A stretch of 64,000 bases of DNA from Anaspis maculata. Its lineage: Eukaryota > Arthropoda > Insecta > Coleoptera > Scraptiidae. Location: assembly GCA_949128115.1 (NCBI GenBank), contig OX421968.1, positions 25,032,377 through 25,096,376 of the forward strand, in the 5' to 3' direction. Shown here one piece after another: positions 55,180 to 64,000 of the stretch (position 1 is the stretch's first letter; each line of letters starts with the position of its first letter). Below the pieces are notes generated by a model that ran no database searches, was not told the DNA's origin, and was given only the letters and a program-made list of their open reading frames with translations. Position numbers and translations under genes: made by a program.

Positions 55180-56700
55180 ATTATTATTATTATTATTGTT
55201 TATTGCATAAAGAAAATACAATTTCTGTTGCAAGAACACATACATAGCGATACATTCAAATAAAAAATAGAACCAATTATTTACATAATATTCCCACTTC
55301 TACGAACTACCACTCATTCCTACTAAATGCTCGAATTCTCATTGCCCCCACAACAAAGTTACAAATTTTCCCGACAGTTACATTTCCCAGTTCACCCTCC
55401 AAAACTCTTTCGAGGTCAAGACCGCTCTCAACAAAATCTGCAAAAGTGCTTCTGAGACCCGCATACATTGGACACTCAAACAGAATATGTTCCAGGTTCT
55501 CTACTTTGTGCAGATTACATATAGAACAGTATCCATCTGCATGTATGCGATAGCTGTAACCCTTGTGGGAGATCTTAACATACCTGTCCCCAGCCAATCT
55601 AAGCTGAGCTATGACTCTTATCTCGCGGATCGGTAACCTCAAAAGCAGGTATTGTTTACAAGTACTCTCGGCGAATTTGTAGGATGCAAAATAACGTGAA
55701 AAGCCCGATGCAGAAGCTCGATCGAGATCAGTCTCAAAAAGTTTCCGCCTATAATGAGAGAAAACGTCCGTCCTGCACCTTAGTAGTTCTCCAACATCCC
55801 TGCATGGCCATTGGCCATGAATCACCGTGATCCGCTTCTTGAAAAATAAGTCCAACCTGATCCACCCAATTGTATGCTGTGTCCCCGGAACTGACTGTCA
55901 CCAATCGATTGTAGCAGATTCTCGGATAGCGGTCGCCATCCATTAGCAGCACCCTCTCCAGCCAGTGGAACCAAATTTGAAGTATAAATAAAAATAGGTG
56001 AGTAACACCCACTTCTAGTCTTATAATGTAATCTGGGGTGTTCACCGCCAAGGACAGCAGCCGCTTAAAAAATGACACCTGAACTCTCTCGATCAAGTCC
56101 CTATAGCGTAGTCCATAAACAGCAATGCAATGAGAAAGAGAGTTGAGCACTATGGACTAATACAACTTCATGCGTGAGTCCCAGGAATTTAATTTTGAAC
56201 GCGACATTAATGACATAACTGCTCCGATTGTAGCCTTAGTCTTGGTGACCGCAACCTTCGATGCTTTCAGAAACAAAGCCGAAGAAGTAAACGGGATCCC
56301 CAAATAAGTGTATTTAGTCTTAACATCCAACTTCTTTCCGCCGTATTAAAACCTCAATTCCCGATCCCCTCTGAAACCTCCCCTACCAAAACATAAAATA
56401 TTCGATTTCTCGGTGTTGACAATAATTTTATTTTGCTGACAATATTTTTCTAGGATTGAGAGCTTTCTCCCCAAGTCAACGGGTGAATCGGAAAGAATGA
56501 CCAAATCATCGGCGTACAGAAGCAGGAGTATATCGGTTGTGTTATCAATGTTCAGACCAGACACACCGGCGTCCCGAAAAAAAGATTCTATATCCGATAC
56601 GAATAACGCAAACAGGTATGGACTCAGTGACTCGCCTTGCAAAACTCCGGAAGATACACGCAATTCCTTGGATAGACTCCATCGTGACGTTTTTCGGAAA
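55180..56700 (-). pseudogene. LINE reverse transcriptase relic with (AAT)n tail
   Basis: Minus strand: GVLQGESLSPYLFALFVSD and LLLLYADDLVILS near 56600, KIIVNTEKSNILCFGR, then past a stop at 56346-56348 KTKYTYLGIPFTSSAL, past another stop near 56155 HCIAVYGLRYRDLIERVQVS, and after a frameshift near 55800 a C-terminal domain with CSICNLHKVENLEHILFECP (C-x2-C...H-x4-C zinc-binding motif). The 3' end is an (AAT)n tract at about 55180-55198. The 5' part abuts another LINE relic at about 56705. Confidence 0.85.
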
Positions 56701-57020
56701 GAAATTCATGAAATTTTTTTGCTGGTAGTCAGTATGAGGCCGTTCGTTTGACACCAGTTTTCAAACTCTTGCGATGCACAGTTTGCTACGTTTATGGCGT
56801 GGGGTAGGGTCTTTTGTGAGATTAAAAAGTTAGTACCGTTCGCGTAGATAACTGTCTTTGATGGTGACGGGCATTCACTTAGTAAATCATTAAGAAAAAT
56901 AATAAAAAGTGTGGGGCTAAGAATGAACCCTGGGGGACCCCGCACCAGTGCTCCTCGGTCCGGACCTGACGCCATCAATTACCACCGTTTGTGTTCTACC
57001 CTGTAAAAAAGAGGCAATCC

Positions 57021-57153
57021 CGAGGGGCCAACCGCTGGTCAAATTCTGTACACCAGACTTCCCCCTCGTAAGGATTTCCCCCGGACTTCCTCCGGACTTC
57101 CCCTGGACTTCCTCCGGCATGTACACCAGACTTCCCCAGCGGTTTGCCCCTCG
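57021..57153. mobile_element. 133-bp MITE with 8-bp duplication inside a LINE frame
   Basis: ggcaatcc at 57013-57020 and 57154-57161. The inverted ends are cgaggggccaaccgctgg and ccagcggtttgcccctcg. Inside are copies of ggacttcctcc and two gtacaccagacttcccc. The 141 bp added (insert plus duplication) equal 47 codons and contain no stop in the LINE frame, so it reads NEWIA, 47 extra residues, then SFLQGRT. The 8-bp duplication fits the hAT or P superfamily. Confidence 0.85.
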
Positions 57154-57372
57154 GGCAATCCATTCGTTCGATCTACGGCGAATTCCCCAATAGTTCAGCT
57201 TTTTGAGCAATAAAGTGTTGTCAACGGTGTCGAAAGCTCGACTGAGGTCATAGTATAATGCGACTGGACTTTCCCTTTTATGGAGTGATTCGTACACGAA
57301 GCCTGTCAATTCTGATATAGCCGTATTTGTTGATTTATGTTTTTGAAAGCCATGCTGGCTGTCACTGATCAG

Positions 57373-59222
57373 TAGGGTGGGCCGAAAAATCATATTTTCG
57401 TTTTTTTTATTCTAATAGTGCGGAAAAGATGCATAATCAGATTACAAAAAGAAATCGTTACAGCGTTTTTGAAAAAAATCATCACTTCAGGGTCCGCAAT
57501 GACGTTGAAATTTCTATATTTGGAAAAAAAATCGCAAATTTTCATTAGGCCAGAAAATGTTCAAAAATATATTTATAATAAAAAAATATGGAATTGAACA
57601 GTCAGGCACAATAAACCCGTGTTCCAGTATTGTTTTTTCAATAACAAAAAAACAAATTCAATTGAATTCACCGAAAAAGCCCAGTTGCCTTAAAGTTGCA
57701 AAATAGTCACGCAACTTTGGGCGAAAACTTCAATTTCAGCTGTTTCTCATAGAAGAGTTTTAGCAATGATGAAATAATATCATACATCAATCAAAACGTA
57801 ATTGAAATTGTTGAAAAGAGACCACCCAAATGAAAAAAAACTTTAAAATGTCAAATAAAATCACCTAACTTGTGACACATCAAACTGAAGATAGATGAAT
57901 TTTCTTTCTGACAAACAAATTTTAAATTTCTCAAGTCACCTCCCGACCCTTGCGAAAATTCTCTCATCCTTAATCAAAGGAAAGATCCTTATCTTGATCC
58001 TATCAACTATCCCGATTCTTGGAAACAATATTTTTAAACGGAAACAGGTCGGCTCTTATTTCGAGGGTGGCATGTTGTCACAGTTTTATTTTCAATCCTT
58101 TAGGCCCCGTCCTAGCCTACTTCAATTCTAATAGCAATAAATTATCTACCTTGTGATACATCAAATTGAAAGTATGAAAATTTCCTTCATGCAAAAATAA
58201 TTTCAAATTGCCTAAATCACCCCCTAATCCTTTTCAAAAATGGTCTTAATTGGGGAGAGAATGCAATGAAGATGAAAATTTGGCAACACATGTCTCAGAT
58301 GTTCCCCTCAAAATAAGAATCGCCCTGTTTTTGTTGTAAAATCTATTTCTCAAGAATCTGCAGTTAACAGAAAAACATTCCTCTAATCAACAATGAAAGA
58401 ATTTTCAAAAGGGTTAAGAGGGTAGTTTGAAGATTTCAGAGTATGTTTAACGGAAACAATGTTATTGCCTCCAATTTGGTGTATCACAAGATAGGTAATG
58501 CGATTTTAAATTTTAAACTAGGGTAGGGGGTGGGGGCAAAGGGATTGAAGATATGAATTTGGCAATACGTGTCCTAGATGTCCCTCTCAAAAACAAAATC
58601 GACTTGTCAGCTTTTTCTCAGAAAAAAATTGTGCAGCGAGAAATTGGAGGTGAGTCCTTTTCAAAAAACCACCCCGTATGTCGGATGATGAACTGAAAGA
58701 TTTACTGAATGTTAACGATATAATTCCTTGATTAGAATTTCCACGTTTTCCCTGTTACACCTAATCAGTGGAGCGATTTGTGAAAACAGTTTTAGAAGCA
58801 GCATCAGCAGTGTGTGGAGCTGAATCAAGATATGGCTCTATTTACAGCAAGAATGAATCTAGGCAACTGATGCCCATATTGGTAAGTGAGAAATTTTTTA
58901 ACCCAGAGGGAGATAAAACAAAAAATATTGATAAAATATTGATAATTGAAGTCTTATCAGTTCATTTCTGTCGAATAAGAGTTTTATCTATTTTTTTCAC
59001 TAAGGTATTTCAACAGTTTTCTTCATAACTCAATTTGTTATCTTGCAAAAACTGAATGTTGAGATATTTCTAAAAGACACGTCTTGCGGAGGCTGAAGAC
59101 GAAAACTTGGGACAAAAAGCTTCTAGATATTTGAAAAGTATATGAAACTGCAACTTTTCCGCGCTATTAGAAGTCCGTATTATGAAAACAAAAAAAACAC
59201 ACCTATAGCAGCGGCCCACCCT
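57373..59222. mobile_element. 1.85-kb element with TAGGGTGGGCC ends
   Basis: tagggtgggccg and cggcccaccctatta form short inverted ends. Inside, cttgtgacacatcaaactga (57870) and cttgtgatacatcaaattga (58152) head direct copies of about 90 bp, and an inverted version (ttggtgtatcacaagatagg) lies at 58478. No transposase is seen. Whether one end-to-end element fills this gap is uncertain. Confidence 0.5.
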
Positions 59223-60943
59223 ATTATACACGCCATTTCGCAGAGGTGTGTAATTTTTTGGTTTCCCGAGTGTATCCGTTTCGCGGCCCATTTCTGATTT
59301 TATGTCGTTTGTAGGTGAATGCCGTGTCAAAGTGGTACTTTAGAAATCCCCAAACTTCGCCTCGAAACCGTCTGCCGTGTACACCCCCGACCAATCTTCC
59401 GCCGCAAGGCAGGATTTAAAAGTGTTAATGTTCCCCTCCCCGAAGTCTCTCCTGAAGAAGCAGCCCGCGCCGGACGAAGGCGCCGCCGTGGCGCCAGCGG
59501 CAGGGCCCCGGAAAATACAAGTCTGAAAGGTATGGTCGGAAAGGTGCGTGTCCGTCACCTCTACCCCCACAGAGCACAGGTCGGAGAATATGTTGTCAAT
59601 GCAAGGTTCGCTCTCCCAAGCGATGTGCGTCGCCTGGGTGACATGCTGGACTAGCCCAAACCCCGTCATCAAGTTCAACAACTCCCTCGAGTCACTGGAG
59701 GTGCCCAGGAGATCGATGTTGAAGTCGCCGCACACGACATATTGCGAGCCCCGTTCCATCACTGAGAACAAGAATGATTCGAATTTATTAAAAAAGTCAC
59801 GCCGGTCGTTATCGGGTGTCCTGTAAATAACAATAATATAAATATATGCGTTAAAAAATGAGTTAGTCCCTGAGTCAACCTAACCATTGCCGCTTCGAAA
59901 TGCTTTTCGACCGCGGGACAAGGCAGAGCTCTTGCCTCAAGATGCTGCTTCATGAAGATGCACACACTCACACCGCCACGCTTTTGTTTACGTCTGCTGA
60001 AAGCAGATACTAGGTTGTATCCATCTAGACGACAGACCTCTAATTCGGATTCTTCGAGCCAGTGCTCCGTGACATAGACCACGTCAGCACTTTGCAGCCT
60101 CAGCAAGACATCCAGTTGATTTCTCTCCAAACCTTGAATGTTGAAGTGCATGACCTTCAGGGTAGATGATGGTTGCTTGCAGGAGCTTTCGCTCAGAGCT
60201 ATTTCGCTGCTGGGTCCTTCTTTCTCGGGTGAAAAAAAGGTGCCACATACACTCCTTCCGGCCACATACACTCCTTCCGGCCACATAGAATTCAAAGCCT
60301 TTTCCATGTTGTGCAGGTTGATAGTTATTTTGAATGACGTGTAGTGCTGAGAATATTTTGATTCCAGCTTTTCGCATTCTGCCTCTGGAAAATGTGCCTT
60401 CACATGGCTCAGCAACACGGGCGTGCCTAAGGGGGGGGTTTTGGGGGTTCATACCCCCCCCATTGTAAAACGAACTCCCACTAGATACAAATAGATTTAG
60501 ATTTTGTCCAAAAAAAAAACTGCATGACAAAAAAAAATGCAAATCCCAGCAAGCGCGTGAAAATTGCCGTAGGTGATTTTTTAGAGCCCGCTGCCGGAGC
60601 AGTGCGCGCGTGGCGAGCTTTTTTTGCCGCCCGGCTGCTCGTTGCACACCTTCCAAGAACTGAAAATTTCGCATCCTGTAATTTTTTCAGAGAATCTTGT
60701 GGCTTCAATTTTTTACGGGCAACACATGATAGTGGTACATCGATCGTCATTTTCATAGACCAGTCAGTACTAGTATTACCTACTCTGCTGCTGCTGCAGT
60801 CCATTCGTTCACGGTGTCAGTGTCGATAAATGTAAAATATTAAATATTACTTGATAGGTAATATTAATTGTTAGGTACAGTTACATTACCTATTGCCTAT
60901 TGGATTGGTATTTATTTCATATTGCTTAAATTTTAGCTAACGA

Positions 60944-63381
60944 ATGATGAAGCGGACTGCTCAACAGTCGATGTTAGGATTTTTATCGAAAAAAACTAAA
61001 AAGTCTGAAGAGGAAGTCACGAATCAGAAGAATGTACCTCTTGAATGTGATCCTGTTCCAGGTATTATTTTTGAAATTTTTACATTTTTCAAGCTATGGC
61101 TATAAAATATTTCACTTGGACAGGCCCCTCAAAGAGTACTGACACTGACAGTACTGACACTGGTACAATCTTGGTCAGCAACTTGGAGGTACATGATATT
61201 GGAAAATACATCTCTCACCCCCCAAGGAACGATGAAGAGAAGTTAAAAGCTCTGAAAGTACCTTGGACACCGCCAGAGACTTTCAAGTTCCCCGCCACTG
61301 GCAAAAGAAACCTTTCCTTCCAACGCAGTTGGATGAAAAAATATCCGTGGCTGGTGTATTCAAATATTGCCCATGGAGCATTGTGCAAAATGTGTGTTTT
61401 GTTTGGGAAAACAGAAGGTGGTCGCGGCGGTCAAGAACTTGGAGCGTTTGTCACTAGACCATTTAACAACTGGAAGAAGGCGCTGGAGAGCTTCAATTGT
61501 CACGAAAATGCCAAATACCACAATTTTGCGGCCGAAAAGGCCAAAAATTTTGTGAGTGTTGCAGAAGGTCAGTCGCTCGATGTCACAGAATTAATAAATG
61601 TGGAAAACCAAAAAATTGCGGAAGAAAACAGAAAAAGATTAACAGCTATAGTGGAAACAATTCTGCTGTGTGGGCGACAAGAAATGGCATTAAGAGGGAA
61701 AAAAGACCATGGAGAAATTGGTATTGAAGAGCCTGCAGATAACGATGGAAATTTTCGAGCACTTTTGCGTTTTCGTGCCAACTCTGGAGATGAATCCCTT
61801 AAGAATCATTTGCTCACCCAAAATAGTCACAATCGGGCTATGTACACGTCATCAAAGATTCAAAATGAACTGATTGAACTCTGTGGGAAAGCCATTCAGG
61901 AACAACTGATCGAAAGAATTTAAAAATCCGGGTACTTTGCTGTACTAGCCGATGAAACTCAGGACATTTCGCGGTATGAGCAGCTGGCGTTGTGCGTACG
62001 CTATGTGGATTCCTCAACAAGCAAGTCAGTTATTCGAGAAGATTTCCTTGAATTCGTGCACGTTGAGGATGTAACAGCGCAAGCTTTGGCATCCACGATC
62101 ACAGAAAATCTTTTGTCCTTTGATTTGGATTTAGAAAATCTGGTTGGCCAAGGCTATGATGGAGCTGCGGTCATGAGTGGCCGATTGAAGGGCGTGAGAA
62201 CCATTATTTCTGAAAAGTACCCCAAAGCACAGTTCGTACATTGTGTAGCTCACACCCTAAACCTAGTTTTGGCGCATTCATGCGAAATACCAATGATTCG
62301 CAATTGCATTGGCACTATTAAAAGCGTAATCAACTTCTTTCGACAATCTCCACTTCGAGATGGTTTCCTGAAAAAAACTGCGGACAAAGCTGGAATACCT
62401 CATTCAACGCTCATTTCACTATGTGAGACGCGCTGGACGGAAAAACACACAGCCGTAGAAAGGTTCGCCGAGATGTTCCCTGTAGTGCTTGAAACACTCG
62501 AAGCAATCCAAGCTACTGGAAGAGATGTCGCTACACAAGCGTACCAATTGCAGGTCGCGATGGAAAGCAGTCAGTTCATTGTCTCACTGGTAATCTTGAG
62601 GAAAGTTTTCTCCTACACAGCAAACCTAAATAAAGCACTGCAAAGGGTTAATGTAGATTTAAGTGACACTTGCAGTTATGTAAAAACAGTGAAAAGTACC
62701 TTGCAAAGCATACGTGATGAAAATGAATTTTCAGTCCTTTTTAAGGAAGCAAAACGCTTAAGCGTCACCGACATAATTTCTCCAAGGATTACTGGAAAGC
62801 AAACCAATCGCAGCAATGTTCCAGGCGAAACTGCTGAAATTTATTATCGACGAAATGTGTTTTACCCTTTCATCGAACACGTTGTCAGCGAGATTGATGC
62901 TAGATTTAAACCTCACGAAGAAACAGTAGCAGGCATTCAACTTCTTCTACCTGAGCGGACCAAAAATGATAATGACACCAAAGAAAAAATAAAGAAAATA
63001 GCTCACACATTTCTGAGTGAAAATGAGGAGAGATGCGTTGTAAGTGAGTATGAGCTCTGGCACAAACACTGGTGCGCGCGCGAGCTGGAAAAACCATCAA
63101 CCGCTTTAGAAGCATTAGATCAGTGTAACGAGCTATTTTTTCCTGCTATTAAAAAGCTTCTCCAAATTCTGGCAACGCTACCAGTATCAACTGCGACGCC
63201 TGAACGGTCCTTTTCCACTCTCAAAAGGCTGAAGACGTATTTGAGAAACAAAATGGGGGATGAAAGGTTGACTGGGCTTGCACTGATGAGCATTCACCGA
63301 GATCTGGCAGTGAAAGTGAAACCCAGTGAAATTGTACATAAATTAGTTGTAAGAAGAAAGAGGCTCAATATAATTCTTTAA
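60944..63381 (+). pseudogene. hAT transposase (TTF zinc finger / DUF4371 / hAT dimerisation type), one stop
   Basis: Exon 1 (60944-61061) starts MMKRTAQQSMLGFLSKK. A 62-bp GT-AG intron (61062-61123) joins codon P-V-P-G to PSKSTDTDS in frame. The spliced frame is about 791 codons with a single in-frame TAA at 61921-61923 (LIERI*KSGYF). Landmarks: a TTF-type finger region WMKKYPWLVYSN...LCKMCVLFG; LADETQDISRYEQLALCVRY with a catalytic Asp; GQGYDGAAVMSGRLKG; CVAHTLNLVL; a C-x2-RW motif LCETRWTEKH; and the dimerisation tail ATPERSFSTLKRLKTYLRNK. ZMYM/52-kDa-repressor-like hAT proteins have this order. It cuts and pastes the element; as read here it is inactive unless the stop is a sequence error, edited or read through. 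Confidence 0.92.
61062..61123 (+). other. 62-bp intron of the hAT transposase
   Basis: Donor ccag|gtatta and acceptor ttggacag|gccc. Splicing keeps the downstream frame and supplies a start codon with a basic N-terminus. Without it the longest frame would start at MAIKYF inside the intron. Confidence 0.7.
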
Positions 63382-64000
63382 TAATTACTAAATCGTATAA
63401 CAAGCATTTCCCATGATTTAAAGTTTTATTGTAGAAAATGTAGGTACAGGATGTTTGCGCGAAAATTCTACCTCCCACTGGGGAAGAATCCCCCCAAGAA
63501 AAATTTAGCGAAGGATATAATATATTTCGTTCAAAAGAGCTTTGAGCAGGAAGAGTAAAATTCAATACACAACCAAAAAATTTTTTGCCTGCGGCACATT
63601 TTTGCTCGCTACGCTCGTCAATAAATCACCTTACGCCCGGCTCTGGATAGAACACCCCCCTTGGAAAAGCTATAGGCACGCCCGTGCTCAGCAAGTCCCC
63701 CTCAGTTGTTTGAAAACATGACAAATTACGGTAAACATAACAAACACACTGAAAAACGTACATACAGTAAATGGTCAAAAAAACATGTTCCTTGAAATGT
63801 CCCCTGCAGGACTCATCGCGTTTCAGGCTCAAGATATTTCGAATGATTTTCTTTTGCATAATAAATAAATCTATCGAATCCTCTGCCATTCCCTCAACAT
63901 AGCAGTCCATAATTTAATACAGAGTAGACACAGCTGTAATAATAAGTCTTGATTACATACAGATAGTCCAGTAAAATAAGGATTTAACTTGGAACAAATT

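Larger units (their letters stand above)
56705..60290 (-). pseudogene. LINE relic: endonuclease and partial reverse transcriptase
   Basis: Minus strand from about 60290: VMHFNIQGLERNQLDVLL, RRKQKRGGVSVCIFMK, then after a shift VVCGDFNIDLLGTSSDSREL, ATHIAWESEPCIDNIFSD and LSDHTFQTC (endonuclease). The reverse transcriptase appears at 57393-56706: SQHGFQKHKSTNTAISEL, ALYYDLSRAFDTVDN, SPTLFIIFLNDLL and VIYANGT (YADD altered to YANG). The finger region between them is missing and a palindrome-ended element occupies 57373-59222. I infer a single LINE, but two adjacent copies are possible. Confidence 0.75.
60417..63686 (+). mobile_element. Nearly intact autonomous hAT transposon, 3270 bp
   Basis: Perfect 8-bp duplication ctcagcaa (60409-60416 and 63687-63694). 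The inverted ends are cacgggcgtgccta and taggcacgcccgtg. Subterminal G and C runs (aaggggggggttttggggg at the left, cacccccc at the right) are typical of the group. It holds a two-exon transposase gene with one premature stop. It sits in a LINE relic whose frame resumes on the far side, so the insertion is clean. Confidence 0.95.
60290..63960 (-). pseudogene. LINE C-terminal relic interrupted by a hAT transposon
   Basis: Minus strand from about 63960: YYSCVYSVLNYGLL, then MQKKIIRNILSLKRDESCRG and LTIYCMYVFQCVCYVYRN up to 63687. On the other side of the hAT the frame resumes at 60408 as SHVKAHFPEAECEKLESKY. This is the end of a LINE reverse transcriptase protein. It abuts the start of the next LINE near 60290, where tccttccggccacatacac is duplicated. 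Confidence 0.65.

Noticed and set aside
61096..61123. Start of the hAT transposase at MAIKYF
   Set aside because: This part lies in the proposed intron; the exon at 60944 gives a better basic N-terminus and joins in frame.

Overview
The window looks like a repeat-dense block of an arthropod nuclear genome, most likely an insect. It is AT-rich. The only introns I can propose are tiny (54 and 62 bp). Its content is I-type and Jockey/CR1-type LINEs, piggyBac, hAT and mariner relics, many palindromic (foldback) elements and tRNA-like SINE promoters. I find no convincing single-copy host gene; nearly every coding stretch belongs to a transposable element. The order within insects is not resolved.

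Layout. 1-5.3 kb: a possible N-terminal coding fragment running off the edge, a composite palindrome, an inverted duplication with a THAP-like relic, a 118-bp satellite and a foldback element. 5.5-12.9 kb: a piggyBac relic split by a palindromic element, which is itself split by a full-length 5.5-kb LINE (ORF1 with one frameshift, ORF2 open for 1223 codons). 12.9-14.9 kb: a 2-kb element with inverted ends around a roughly 255-bp array. 15.4-18.9 kb: three large palindromes joined at TATA. 18.9-24.9 kb: a broken LINE with a hAT MITE in it and a broken BED-type hAT transposase with another hAT MITE in its zinc finger. 25-27.8 kb: a hAT-like element carrying a dead mariner transposase piece, next to a palindrome nested in another palindrome. 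28.5-33.2 kb: a Ty3/gypsy integrase reading frame, a 2.06-kb element with inverted ends and a LINE 3' end. 34-39 kb: degenerate repeats and small foldbacks.

39.7-47.5 kb: a large inverted duplication with about 2.54-kb, nearly identical arms carrying LINE 3' ends that already held a hAT-like insertion. A 2.46-kb element later entered only the left arm, so the right arm is its empty site. 47.5-50.1 kb: a degenerate 41-bp array, a SINE-like unit and unassigned DNA. 50.1-60.3 kb: at least four different broken LINEs interrupted by palindromes and a 133-bp MITE. 60.4-63.7 kb: an almost intact 3.27-kb hAT transposon with 8-bp target duplications, inserted in another LINE relic.

The features do not form pathways; their logic is nesting. 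Target-site duplications and interrupted reading frames give a relative order of insertion at several loci. The most unusual signal is a set of large palindromes whose termini differ but mostly begin ACAGGGTG, and whose interiors share the same ordered modules.
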